Shown: piece after piece, positions 36,911 to 48,425 of the stretch
Layout of the letters: each line of letters starts with the position of its first letter
Position numbering within the stretch: position 1 is the stretch's first letter
From: Jacaranda mimosifolia
Lineage: Eukaryota > Streptophyta > Magnoliopsida > Lamiales > Bignoniaceae
Assembly: GCA_018894105.1 (NCBI GenBank)
Contig: CM032120.1
Span: 33,068,710 to 33,132,709, forward strand
Reading direction: 5' to 3'
Length of the DNA: 64,000 nucleotides
The notes under the pieces: generated by a model
Database searches by the model: none
What the model saw: only the letters and a program-made list of their open reading frames with translations
What the model was told of the DNA's origin: nothing
Program-made: the position numbers and the translations under genes

Positions 36911-37346
36911 TAATGAGAGTAAAAGAATAATCCAAGGATTAAGTCCCTTAATATCTTAAGTAATGACCTGACCTAAGTAAGAATTAGGAAGCACGTCCTT
37001 GGATCTGGAACATTGATTTCCAGACACGTGGCACTATTATCGTAACAGAGATTGTACACAAGTACAATGTATAGATATACGACCTCAATAGGCGACCGTA
37101 GATCTTGAAAGCACGTGACATCATCAAACAATCTAAGGATAGAACCTAATATGCTAGTACTAAATCCCTCCCCTATAATACTCAAATGTAATCATTTAAA
37201 ATGGACCTTTTTTGGAAGGAAGTTAGTTTATTCATATCAATTGAGGTCAACATGTTTAGACCTCTATGTTAGATTGTAATTTCACTTACCATTAAAGATT
37301 TAGAGCCCATTAATAAATTAACTGATTGGTTTTGAGAATTCTTTCA
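36911..37346 (+). repeat. LTR-D 5' LTR
   Basis: 436 bases aligning with 48426-48866, for example the shared agagtaaaagaat and aggcgaccgtagatcttga-like string. The first base pair is TA instead of TG, a likely mutation. A TATA-like cccctataa lies near 37171. Confidence 0.88.
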
Positions 37347-37781
37347 TTAGTTAGCGCTGTCTGTGAGAACTAGAATCTAGAAGTGAGATATAGCAAAGTG
37401 GTGCAACCTGAAGAAGATGCGCAAGAGTGCATCAATCAAGAAGCAAAAAATGTTCTAATATCATCTCCAGCGTTACGACCTACCGTTGACACAACAAATC
37501 ATGAAAATATGGAGAATCGAACAGAGGGTACACTTATATCTAAAGTGTATCAGTAAACAGAAGAACAATTCTAGATCATGGTTGAATCTTTGGCCCAAAA
37601 GCTAATTTGCAAGTAGGTAGTAACTTCGCGTCTACATATACATCTAAGGAAATTATTTTATGACGACCCAGAACAAGGTGGCGGAAATCAAGGAAAGAAT
37701 CACGGAGCTTCACTTCCAAATAGAACTTGAGAAAGTTTCCTTGAAGAGACTGAAAGTAGGACATCGAAAGGACTCAAAGAA

Positions 37782-38960
37782 ATGGAAAAGATGGGTAAGT
37801 CTTTCAAACACATACTATTAGACGCATACGACATGGAGGAAAGTAGCCAAAGAGAGGAGTCTAAACAACTCACCAGAAAATGGCATGAAATGAGAAAGTG
37901 GGCAGTGCAGGGCCCACTCTGTGAAATAAAAGACCACCTTTCAAATATTTTGCTAAAAATTGTACTTGATAATTTTAAAGTGCCAGATTTGCCCAAGTAT
38001 GATGGCAATTCAGATCCCCAAGAACTCCTCACAGCTATCGAACACATAATGCAACTCTATGGACTATCAGATGCATTAAACTGCCGAGTCTTTATCACCA
38101 CTCCATGTGGAAAGGGCCATTTGCTTTTGCCATGGCAAGAATGCCCCTGCAGGATATTGAACAACTTATGGAAACAGCACAGCAATATACAAAAGAGGGA
38201 GAGATGAACATCATGAAAGATGAAGAATAGGCAAAAAAAAATACATTGAAAGAAAAAAAAAACAAGGTCGGGAAGAACATGAAGATCAAAGGAGATTGCA
38301 ATCTGAAAAAGATTGTCGAAAATCCCTTCCCAGACCCAAATTCGGTCAGTATACACACCATTGAAAGTACTAAGAGCTAAAGCATAGCAACAGCCCCTAA
38401 TAACATGTTGTAGTAACAACATGATGGACCAAACAAAAGAAATTCCAACAAGTATTACATATTCTATAAAGACAGGGGCCGTGACACGAAAGAATGCACC
38501 TACTTGAAGGATGAAATCAAAAGGCTCATCTAGCAAGAATACTTAAAAGAATTCATAGCTAGAAAGGAAATTTTGGATGAGAAGGGAGAACGGAGGTCGC
38601 ACCACAAGTCCAAAAGCCCAAACCATCACAAAAAGATATTTAGGAAAGACGGAGGACAAGGATCAGAGAATCCTAGTGACAACATGATAAGAAAGGAAGT
38701 GATCAACACTATTGCAGGAGGACATGCAGGTGCAGATTCTCGAAATGCCAAGAAAAAAATATGCCCAAAACATGAGACCTCAAATATTGTTAATTGCAAA
38801 AAATTCTGCACAAATCACCTTCAATGAAAACGACCTCCAAGAGGTCTGCACACCGCAAGATGACCCGATGGTTGTAACTTTGGATATAGTTATTACACTG
38901 TTGACCAAGAATGGTTGTAACTTTTGGATATAGTTAATTTGAACTGCCCACGTAGATGAC
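37782..38960 (+). pseudogene. LTR-D gag, frameshifted
   Basis: The 37782-38207 frame has PDLPKYDGNSDPQELLTAIE and LYGLSDALNCRVFITTPCGK, the hallmark of plant Ty3/gypsy gag (DPYDGTxDPxEHLxxFxxxM, ALxCRxFxxTLxGxA). After breaks come YTPLKVLRAKA, then YYIFYKDRGRDTKECTYLKD with EIKRLI (about 38450-38530), a charged linker, INTIAGGHAGADSRNAKKK (about 38702-38758) and ITFNENDLQEVCTPQDDPMV (about 38812-38872). The last normally leads into the aspartic protease; here the sequence dissolves before any DGGS-type protease motif. Gag would coat the element RNA. Confidence 0.75.
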
Positions 38961-40117
38961 CAAGGAAGGGGCATACAAGTTGGATACACTAGAAGGAAAG
39001 GCATTACCTTGACATTGAACAGCAAGGAATCTGAACTAGTTTTTTGGTTAGTTATTTTTATCAAAATGTTAGCATGAATATATGAATGTTTTCATTCTCT
39101 AAGTTTTCTTTCACTACCGAATATATAAACGTTCTACACACAATGGTGTTATATAGCAATGACCTAAAGAAGAATATTTGTAGACAATCATAAAGATCAA
39201 GTGCATCAACCTGAAAAATGACATTGTGACAACAATATGAGAAAGAATAAATCACCTAACATGACAAATGTAAATAATAAATGATCTAAAAGAACAATCA
39301 CATCGTGAACCTTTGAAATCTGAAAAGAACAAATCACGTTGTGAACCTTTGAAATCTAAAATAGAAAAATCATTTTGTGAATGTTCGAAATCTGAAAAAA
39401 TAACAATCACATTATAAAAATAAAAAAATGAGAGAGGATAAACCATAAAATGGGATAGAAATGCCTGCAGCCTGAGAAAGAATACAAAAAGTTGCAAACT
39501 GGCGACTATTTGACAACTCACAACATGAGTTATGACTAAGGCCTGAGATGTCTTTAAAAGTCACGATGCGAGATAAACACGCAACTTGAATTACAACTAA
39601 GGCATGAGATGTCTTAAAAAGTCATAATGCAGGATAAATGCATGACTTGAATTACGATCAAGGTATAAGATGTCTTAAAGAGTTACGATGCAACATAAAC
39701 ACATCAAGACAATTATTATTATAAGTTAACTACCACAAACAAAACGTCACAATAGAAACATTCATAAAGGTTGATTACAACAAAGAGGTTTGACAATGTT
39801 AGACATAATTCAGGATGGCAAAATCATAAAGAAATAACGAGATGCTATATTGCGATCTTAAAAGAAAGATTTGAGCAAAAGAACCATAGTAGACTACAAT
39901 ATGACATGTTGACCTGTTATGTATATACATATATATAATATAAAATATATGATAGCCATAAAGTTGATGCACTTCAAAAAAAAATTCATTAAAGAGGTCG
40001 AAATACAGTTGTGCCTTTCATATAGACATTACACAGTGAGCATTTGAGCAAAAAGAAACAGACCTTGACAACCAAACTAATGCAAAAGGCATGCAGCAGA
40101 AAATAGGAACCAGCTCT
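38961..40117. other. LTR-D spacer with two tandem-repeat blocks
   Basis: Block one (39293-39415): about three units of 36-38 bases marked by cgtgaacctttgaaatct. Block two (39536-39715): three units of 61-62 bases marked by aaggcatgagatgtctta. No coding was recognised and pol is absent. Confidence 0.6.
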
Positions 40118-42154
40118 TTAAAGCTTAGGGTCGGGTAGCAAGACAAAGGCAAATTCTTCACTCTTGAAATTAGGGAGCTGCACTGGAGGATAATCCTGCA
40201 ACTTGTTATCTTTAGACATGTCCAGTTGACCCAAATCAAACCCTTCCTTGACTTTGCCTAAGTGGGTAAGTTGGGCCTTCTCAATAGCTTCAAAACCATA
40301 TTGGGCAGCCTTGCTTAAGATAGTGTATTCGAAGACTAAAGATTGGATGAATCTTCAACAGCTTTCTGACGAAGATATTTAGTTGAGCTTGAAACTCCAG
40401 AGACCTCTGGTACTCCATGACCCCCTCCTTGCGACTTGCTTCAAACTGGTCGCACTTCTCTTACTCTAATAAATCCTTTAAAGACTTCATTTCTTCCTGA
40501 ACGGATTCAAATTTAGCTTTTCTAGAGTCAAGTTCCTCTTTCTGCTCAGCTATTAGAGCATTTTTCTCATTCAAGAGAAGATGTTTAGATGAGGCAGACT
40601 CCTCAACAGACTTCAGTTTGTTCTTGGCCTTGGAAACAGCCTTTCCAGCCTTGTCCAACGATTCGGGGTCATTTTAAGCTATGAATTGACCTCTGCTTTA
40701 CGATCTCGCCAAACTATATTTTGCAGAGTCAGCTGGAGAGTCAAGGCCACTATCTGCAAATACAACGTATATGATTTTAGTAGGGACACACAAAATAATG
40801 AAGGAACAAAAATCAAGGAAATTGTAAGACCTACATCAAATTGTGCGTCATTTGCTCTTCCAAGCTCATCAAAGAAATGTCAGTTGAGATGGCATGGTCG
40901 ACGTCCATAGCCACACTGTTGCAGAGGTCATAAGAGTTAGTTCCTATCCCACACAATAGAGCAATAGGACGCGGCGTTATGATTAAGAATTAGTTGATGA
41001 TTACGATTTACATGCTTTTCAGCAAGTATAGTAGACCACTTTTGCACATTTTCTAAAGCTATAGGATCAGTGGTGAAATTACCCAAATATCGAGGTCGCT
41101 TCAGGGTCGTGATGGTATTATTGGATCCCTCTTTAACTCGAGTAGATCCCACTTGCACATGGCTTGAGCTATCATGAGTCTTAGATTTTTCACTCTCTTT
41201 GCCTGAATGAGATCATTTCTAACTAGAATGATGAGGAATTGTAGTCGAACCTTTGTTGACAACCCCCACAGAATTAGACTCGCTAACTTAGATTAGCAAG
41301 TAAGGAGATCGATGCGAAAGAAAACCTAGTGAAAGCAAAGTTTCGACCTCGATTAGAGTGATGGGGACTAAAAGAATAAGAGGCGTCCCAAATAACCTAA
41401 CCACCTGAGGAGCTTGATTGGTAGGATTAGCATAACTAACTGGAGAGCCTTCTTCATGAGAAGCCTTGGCATCCAATCTAAGATTTCATGCCATGCTAGA
41501 CACCAGAGCTACTCTCAAATCCATCTGTAAGTACAAAGAAATCAAAAACTAAGGAAGTAACACAAAAAAAAAAAAAAAAATTAAACCAAGGCATAGCAAT
41601 TACCCAAAGAACTTTGAGGTGGAATAGGAGTGGAAGTTAGATCGGCAAGTTTTAAAGTTTTTTCTGTGAGAAGGGCCGAGATATCAAAAGTATGACTCAT
41701 TAGGTTTTCAACAAACCCTTCATCCCAAGATGGCTCCTCTGAGGTTGCGAAGTTAGGTTTGTTCGTATGCTAAGCTCTTAGAACATTCCAAGGGCTATGG
41801 GAAAGGGCTTTAAGGTAGAACCATTTATGCTTCCATGACCCAGAAGAAAAAGAAGGCATTTTATTAAAGAAACGCACATTGGAATAGGCAGTAATGTAAT
41901 AAAAACCCCTAGTGCCCGACTTAGCGGAAAAATTTACATGAAATAAATTCCAAAAATTTACAAAATGGGGATCAAGATTAAAATATTTCATAACTGTAAC
42001 AAACCCTAGTAGGTTCCTAATCGAATTCGACATGAGCTGAGTTGGGCACATGCCTAGATGGTGAATGATGTTAGCAACAGGCTCAGTGACAGAAAGCACT
42101 GACTTGCCTCTAAGCAAGGAACATGAAAGGCTAAACAAATATGAGGAGGATTAT
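40118..42154 (-). pseudogene. LTR-D antisense gene (PF04195-like), 3' piece
   Basis: Reads on minus from the LTR-E edge to a stop at 40120-40118. The 42138-41770 frame holds the most typical part: HHLGMCPTQLMSNSIRNLLG, DPHFVNFWNLFHVNFSAKSG, TRGFYYITAYSNVRFFNKMP, GSWKHKWFYL. This is the shape of Pfam PF04195 (putative gypsy type transposon). Next are NKPNFATSEEPSWDEGFVEN, Ser/Lys-rich linkers, a coiled-coil-like segment (40658-40461, ending EEMKSLKDLLE) and EKAQLTHLGKVKEGFDLGQL before the stop. A few stops and shifts break it, fewer than in LTR-A. Function is unknown; it lies antisense to gag, as in LTR-A. Confidence 0.7.
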
Positions 42155-43764
42155 TGTAACACCCTATAAGAGTCTACCGCTCTGGTTTTTGTCGTGCATG
42201 TGGTGTGCGAGTGTAGCCAGGAGTGAGGGGAGCGTTTTGGATGGTTTGGGTGGAACAAAAACTCACCGTCGGAGAAGATCGCCAGAGGGAGAATGGTCAC
42301 GGAAGGAAGAGAAGAAAACGGGAAGAAATAGGTTTGGTTTTAGCCGAAATGATTTTCATACATATATTCAACACCTGATCTATTACAAAACGTTCATGTC
42401 CAACCTGAAGGCCAATCCTTTACTTAATCCCTATATGAGAGAATCAAAATAAATGGGGGTAAGTTTGAAGGACTTAGTGAGGGATAATTGTAAACATATA
42501 TAATGGGGATCTGTCGAAGAAGAATCGACTCAATAGATCATCAATCAACAATTAACAGAAATACAACAGGATACGTTCAAACAATCAGGAACAGTCTAAT
42601 AGGCAAAATAAAGTCAGTCAGTCAGAATACGGTCAGACAGGACAATTCCAAATAACATTTACATTTCAGTCAGTCTTATTCAAGGGTGACAGCTTGACAC
42701 ATGGTTGATGCCTAGGAGTATCCTCAACACATTGCAGACAGGAAGTAGATACCTAGGAGTATCCCTAGCATATCACAGACAGACAGTAAATACCTAGGAG
42801 TATCCCTAGCATATCACTGACACACGGTATGCCTAGGAGTATCCCTAGCACATTACTGATGCTCAAGAGTATCCCTGACATATTGCCAATACCTAGGATT
42901 CTCCCTAGCGTATCACTGACAGACAGTAGATACCTAGGAGTATCTCTAGCATATCACAGACAGACAGTAGATACCTAGGCGTATCCCTAGCACATTACTA
43001 ATGCTCAAGAGTATCCCTGACACATCGCTGATACCTAGGAGTCTCCCTAGCATATCACTGATAAATGGTAGATACCTAGGAGTATCCCTAGCATATCACT
43101 GACACACGGTATGCCTAGGAGTATCCCTAGCACATTACTAATGCTCAAGAATATCCATGACACATCATCGATACCTAGGAGTCTCCCTAGCGTATCAGTA
43201 ACAGATAATAGATACCTAGGAGTATCCCTAGCATATCAGAGACAGACGGTAGATACCTAGGAGTATCCCTAGCATATCACTGACACACGATATGCCTAGG
43301 AGTGTCCTTAGTACATTACTGATGCTCAAGAGTATCCCTAACACATCACCGATACCTAGGAGTCTACCTAGTGTATCACTGACAGACAGTAGATACCTAG
43401 GAGTATCCCTAGCATATCACAGACAGACAGACATCAGATTGAACAGATAACAATATGGACATATAATAGATAACAAACGAGAGTTTTGGGCGTCATAATG
43501 GACAAGAACAAAATCGATATCTAAGATAACCCTCATAGAGGTATTCAAATCAGATCATAGACAAAAAATCAGAATTCCAACACATTTCAGATTTCAAACA
43601 AATAGAGTATTGTACAGAAACAGAAAACCCACACAAGGCTTATCACAAATAACAGATAGTTAGAAAAGGTGCCAGATTGGCAGACCCTCACTGGGGTTCA
43701 ACAAACAAGAAGTAGCTTATACATGGCAAAAACCAGAGCGGTAGACCCTCACAGGGGTGTTACA
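42155..43764 (-). repeat. LTR-E left LTR (3' LTR), with atypical end
   Basis: 42347-43764 matches 46355-47762 of the right LTR. The outermost 192 bases (42155-42346) do not match the right LTR's 45967-46354. Instead they begin TGTAACACCCTATAAGAGTC and CTACCGCTCTGG, an inverted near-copy of the LTR's other end, so this LTR has 38-bp inverted ends. Confidence 0.8.
42690..43440. repeat. Minisatellite in LTR-E left LTR
   Basis: About 19 units of 35-42 bases built on tacctaggagtatccctagc followed by a variable gap such as atatcacagacagacagtag. Three unit types (tacctaggag, tatgcctaggag, atgctcaagag) cycle in a higher-order pattern of about 170 bases. Confidence 0.9.
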
Positions 43765-43782
43765 AACCTCCCCCCTTAAAAG
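43765..43782 (-). other. LTR-E polypurine tract
   Basis: Reads CTTTTAAGGGGGGAGGTT on minus, directly before the 3' LTR start TGTAACACC. Confidence 0.8.
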
Positions 43783-43840
43783 AATCTGGTCCCCAGATTC
43801 CCATCTGAGTATTATTCCGACTGGCAAAAAATAAGTAGAT

Positions 43841-44071
43841 TCAGTTAGTCGATCTACATTCTGTCTTCATTACATTCTGCCAGAATTGCTTCTTCAAGTC
43901 CTGATGCATTTTCATGCCTCTCGAATGCATCATGTCTCTTGACTTGTGCCTTACTAACAAACTTTCTTCCATTTCTTCTGGCACACATATTTGCTTACGG
44001 AACAAAAGGACATCTTGATTTTCGGTATTGAACTCAGATCTCTTAATCTTCCAACTCTCCTTAGGGCTCAT
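43841..44071 (-). pseudogene. LTR-E integrase N-terminal (H2C2-type) fragment
   Basis: Minus reading gives VLLFRKQICVPEEMEESLLV, then HKSRDMMHSRGMKMHQDLKK and FWQNVMKTECR. This is the zinc-binding start of Ty3/gypsy integrase (RLCVPxxxxLRxxILxExHxxxxxxHPGxxKMxxDLKxxFWWxGM). It lies about 110 bases from the 3' LTR, so the rest of integrase is missing. Confidence 0.75.
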
Positions 44072-44499
44072 CGCATTTCATCCTATGATTCGGACTGCAC
44101 TTATCTCTGCAATCTTACTCACTGTATTAATTTAGTTAACGTGTCAGCTAATTAGAAAAGTTATTCATAATTTTTGTTATCAGCCGACAAGACACAGAAG
44201 ACTATGACCTTCTATCATGTTTTTTTGGTCACTTTCAATTGACTACCGTCTCTATCTTAGAGGGATCAATTCTTTATCCCCAGTCGCCATCTGGCAATCC
44301 CGACATATGGTGTTTATTATTGACCCAATTTCTAAGGATGTTCGAACTTTTCCACTAAACCATAGTCTCAGATTGCACATTTAATTCGGGGAAATGCAAC
44401 AAGTAATAGAATGAAAACACCAAGATCATATATATGGCATTATCATAGATTTCAGAGATAGAAACCGTACCTCTTGCCATCTCGGTAGGATCTAGCGCT

Positions 44500-45733
44500 T
44501 CTTCTCCTATCAAGGCATAGGCTCAAGCTCGTACGACTTGTTTTCCTTTCCCTGTAGCCATGGGGCCTCTCCTTTTAGGACATTCTTTCAGGAAGTGCTG
44601 ATTGCTCCTACAGCCCAAGCATCTACCCTATTTCTTCCAGCATTTCTATTCCTCATGGCTAGATGCTCTACAAAATCCACATCACTTTAGTGGTCTCTCT
44701 ATAGTCAATTATGCTATCTCGCCAAACTAAGGGGCTTGTTGGGCAGTGCTTCCCACTTGAAGCTTCGGCTGTTTCCTTCTGACATTACTCTGCCCATCAA
44801 GGTGCATCTTTTCATTTCAGCCCCTACTCTCAATCTTTCAGATTTTTTGTAGCTCTGACTTAAGTTGCAATGCTCTGCTTATTGCCGAATTGAGATTTGG
44901 CAAATCACAAGTGACCAAGCCTTGCCTAAGCTCTGGCCACAACCCTTGTACGAATCGTCGAGCCTGTCGACCTTCATCATCTTGCATGTAGGGAGCATAT
45001 TATATTAGTCTGCTAAAAGTAGCCTCGTACTGACTAACAGATTGTGCACCCTGTACCAGATCTATAAACTCTCTTTCTCTTGCTTGCTTTACCACTTCTG
45101 GCATATATTTACTCATGAAGTCTCGGTGAAATTCTCCCAAGTTTGTTGGGTTTCTTCAGTCACCCACTTCCGATCAATCATCTTCCACCAACTTTAGGTG
45201 AAACTTTCCAAAAGGAACGTCGCAAATCTAACCCTTCACTCACTTGAATAACGTAGTGTCTCAAAAATATTCTCTAAACTCTCAATCCATTCTTTGGCTT
45301 TTCTATCATCAGGGTCTCCTAGTAACTTCATGGGATTGAAACGAAGAAATCGCTCCAATGCTTGATCTTCAGTTGTCTCATTACCAACTTCTGCTCTAGC
45401 ACCTAGCTATAGATCTTGTGGAAAAATTCCCTGTTCTTCCTGATACACAGGGTCTGTTAGCTGACTATCTGAAGGGTTTTGTGACATTTCTTCTTTTTGC
45501 ATAGCTTGTGGGTAAGCCGGTACCTCTCGTGCTGGAACTTGTCGATCACCGACCCATCGCCCTGGAGGTCTTCCTTTTCGCCTAAGAGAACTTTCCCTCC
45601 TTTCAACTCTAGGAGGAACGGGTATACCGGAACTTCCTTGAGATGCCATCAATTCCGCTAACTCCTCTAAGATTCTAAGGATAAAAGAAGAATAAGAGTT
45701 AGATGAAATCAAACCAAACTCAAAGATACACAA
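44500..45733 (-). pseudogene. LTR-E gag with CCHC zinc knuckle, broken
   Basis: Starts around MASQGSSGIPVPPRVERRES (45648 on minus) after a short leader. It then reads ERFLRFNPMKLLGDPDDRKA, EWIESLENIFETLRYS, VSQYEATFSRLI*YAPYMQD and FVQGLWPELRQGL, typical of chromovirus-like gag. The zinc knuckle reads CLGCRSNQHFLKEC near 44630-44585, and an upstream partial knuckle starts CGFCRASSH. At least five stops break the frame. After the knuckle the protease start is not clear, and the RT region is absent: the next recognisable part is the integrase fragment at 44071. Confidence 0.75.
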
Positions 45734-45950
45734 GTCTAATCATCCTACAATATATGACAAAATCCCATAGACATCCTATAGTACTGAACTCATCTCCTAA
45801 TACCGATTGATCAATTCATCTTCATTCCTTAAATCACGTAGGATCTTCTCAATGCAAAACACAACTAAAATTCAAACCCAAACTAACCAAATCAAAAGGT
45901 CAGTCACAAATCTCAATAATACCCAAATGCCTAGGTCATCAACAACCTAG

Positions 45951-45962
45951 GCTCTGATACCA
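45951..45962 (-). other. LTR-E primer binding site (initiator tRNA-Met)
   Basis: TGGTATCAGAGC on minus, four bases inside the right LTR edge at 45967. Confidence 0.85.
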
Positions 45963-45966
45963 CCTT

Positions 45967-47762
45967 TGTAGCGCCCCCACTCGGGACAGCACCTAAGCCA
46001 AGGCGCCACCCAGTTCAATCTTAAAATTGAACCCAAAATACAAGTCAATAAACTTATAATCAAACTTTCAAGTTTATCAGAAATAGCAGTGGATTCTAAC
46101 TTAAACGAACCTGTCACAGGACAATAACTTAACCTTAAAAAATCCTGTAACATACAACACATATACTAAATACATACCACAAAATCTCAATTTCAACTTA
46201 TCAAAAGCAGCAGAATTTCAAACTTATCATACTCGACGAACCATTAAGTACATGCCATAATTTACTTTATATCTAACAAAATATTTACATTCCATAAGTC
46301 ATCCATGTCAACATGACATATCACACATCTTGAATTCATACTTAGAAATCAAATGATTTTCATACATATATTCAACATCTGGTCTATTACAAAACTTTAA
46401 TGTCCAGCCTGAAGTCCAATCCTTTACTAATCCCTGTCTGAGATAATGAAAATAAATAGGGGTAAGTCCGAAGGACTTAGTGAGGGAAAATTGTAAACAT
46501 ATATAATAGGGATCTGTCGAGGAAGAATCGACTCAACAAATCATCAATCAACAATTAACAGAAATACAACAGGATACATTCAAACAGCCAGGAACAGTCT
46601 AATAAGCAAAATACAGTCAGTCAGTCAGAATATGATCAAACAGGACAATACCGAATAACATTTACATTTCAGTCAGTCTTATCGAAGCGTGACGGCTTGA
46701 CACACGATAGATACCTAGGAGTATCCCCAATACATCGCAATAGGAGGTAGATACCTAGGAGTATCCCTAGCATAGCATAGACGGACAAACGATACCTAGG
46801 AGTATCCCTAGCATATCACAGACAGACGGTAGATATCGAGGAGTATCCCTAGCATATCACTGACACACGGTATGCCTAGGAGTATCCTTAGCACATTACT
46901 GATGCTCAAGAGTATCCCTGACACATCGCCGATACCTAAGAGTCTCCCTTGCGTATCACTGACAGATGGTAGATACCTAAGAGTATCCTTTGCATATCAC
47001 AGACAGACGGTAGATACCTAGGAGTATTCCTAACATATCACTGACACACGGTATGCCTAAAAGTATCCCTAGCACATTACTGATGCTCAAAAGTATCCCT
47101 GACACATCGCCGATACCTAGGTGTATCCCTAGCATATCATTGACACACGATATGCCTAGGAGTATCCCTAGCACATTACTGATGCTCAAGAGTATCCCTG
47201 ACACATCGCCGATACCTAGGAGTATCCGTAGCATATCATAGACAAACAGTAGATACCTAGAAGTATCCCTAGCATATCACTAACACACGGTATGCCTAGG
47301 AGTATCCCCAACACATTACTGATGTTCAAGAGTATCCCTGGCACATTATCGATACCTAGGAGTCTCCCTAGCGTATCACTGAAAAACGGTAGATACCTAG
47401 GATAATCTCTGCATATCACAGACAGATGGATATCAAATCAAACAGATAACAATATTGAGATATAACAGATAACAAACTAGAGTTCTGGGCACCAAAACGG
47501 ACAAGAACTAAATCGATATCAAAGATAACCTTCACAGAGGTGTTCAAATAAGATAACGGATAACAAATCAGAATTCCAACACATTTCAGATTTCAAACAA
47601 ATAGAGTATGGTACAGAAACAGAAAACCCACACAAAGCTTATCACAAATAACAGATAGTTAGAAAAGGTGCCAGATTGGCAGACCCTCACTAAGGTTCAA
47701 CAAACAAGAAATAGCTTTACAAGGCAAAAACCAGAGCGGTAGACCCTTACAGAGGTGTTACA
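45967..47762 (-). repeat. LTR-E right LTR (5' LTR)
   Basis: 1796 bases. Plus reading begins TGTAGCGCCCCCACTCGGGA and ends GGTGTTACA. It includes the second minisatellite block (46700-47420). Confidence 0.88.
46700..47420. repeat. Minisatellite in LTR-E right LTR
   Basis: The same unit family as at 42690-43440 (tacctaggagtatccctagc plus spacer), with a different unit order and count. The block has therefore changed since the two LTRs were identical. Confidence 0.9.
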
Positions 47763-48063
47763 ATTATCCATTGTTTGTCCTGGCTCAGGAGCTCTTATTT
47801 TATAACTATAAGGGATGAAAAAAAATTTGAAGACTCGCAATTATTCTAGCAAACAACTTGGACTCAGCTAACATAGGGTCGCGAGGGTTACAATATGAAG
47901 CGGCTACACTATAAGAAGCACCTTCCTTATTGGGTTGATGCCTCGAAGGCATCTTATTCAAAATCAGAATGGGAGTTTAAATAAGAGTAGCTGACCAACT
48001 ATTAGAGCTACTAGAATCGCTAGAACCAGAACTATCAAAACTGCTAGTTTGTGAGGCTGACAT
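47763..48063 (-). pseudogene. LTR-D antisense gene, 5' piece with start codon
   Basis: ATG at 48063 on minus gives MSASQTSSFDSSGSSDSSSS, then SNSWSATLI and a stop. A following frame has MPSRHQPNKEGASYSVAASY and CNPRDPMLAESKLFARIIAS, and the ATGGATAAT codons meet LTR-E. Ser-rich start and CNPRDP match the LTR-A copy. The homologous region joins 42154. Confidence 0.7.
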
Positions 48064-48210
48064 GAAAGATAAATAAGTAACCTAGCATGTGTCGTCTTCA
48101 AAAATGCGCAAAGCCTATTGAAAGCAATAGGGCTAAGGTAGAGATCGTTCACTTTTTGAGCTGAAGGTGTTGTATCAGAGAGAGTAAATCGTCAAATGAA
48201 GACGAGAGCT

Positions 48211-48220
48211 ATTTATAAAG
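48211..48220 (-). promoter_or_regulatory. TATA box of LTR-D antisense gene
   Basis: CTTTATAAAT on minus, about 150 bases before the ATG at 48063. It is a near-consensus plant TATA sequence in the direction of the antisense gene and lies outside the 3' LTR (48426-48866). Confidence 0.55.
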
Positions 48221-48425
48221 AGAAGTCTCGAAGCGCACTCTAACTCAACAGTCAGGATAATAATAAGAAATATCATATGACGACCCAAGATGCTTGACCT
48301 TTGAAATTACCCCCAAAAAATTATTTAATAAAAAAAATTAATTATTTGGTGTTGCAGGTCAGAATATGTCAAATTGATCAACTTCATCATCCCCGAAACA
48401 GGCATGAAGGAGTGGGGGAATTAAA

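Larger units (their letters stand above)
42155..47762 (-). mobile_element. LTR-E: non-autonomous Ty3/gypsy element nested in LTR-D
   Basis: Exact 5-bp duplication attat at 42150-42154 and 47763-47767. It interrupts the LTR-D antisense gene at the ATGGATAAT codons, where the LTR-A copy (16049) is uninterrupted. The 5' LTR is on the right (45967-47762), followed on minus by primer site TGGTATCAGAGC (45962-45951). The 3' LTR is on the left (42155-43764), preceded on minus by a purine tract (AAGGGGGGAGGTT). Gag and an integrase fragment remain; reverse transcriptase is deleted. The two LTRs differ in their last part. Confidence 0.92.

Noticed and set aside
38057..38536. 159-codon frame on minus
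   Set aside because: It is antisense to the LTR-D gag and rich in Phe/Leu from poly-A on the plus strand. A shadow.
42690..43440. CRISPR-like array of spaced short repeats
   Set aside because: Units are degenerate, 'spacers' recur, and the block lies in both LTRs of a plant retrotransposon. It is a minisatellite.
42155..43764. Separate DNA transposon with 38-bp TIRs
   Set aside because: The body matches the right LTR of LTR-E, a primer site and purine tract are in place, and attat flanks the whole LTR-E. The TIR look is a feature of the altered LTR end.
46977..47419. Leu/Gly/Ile-rich repeat protein frames on minus
   Set aside because: They are translations of the LTR minisatellite (LGILLG repeats), not a gene.
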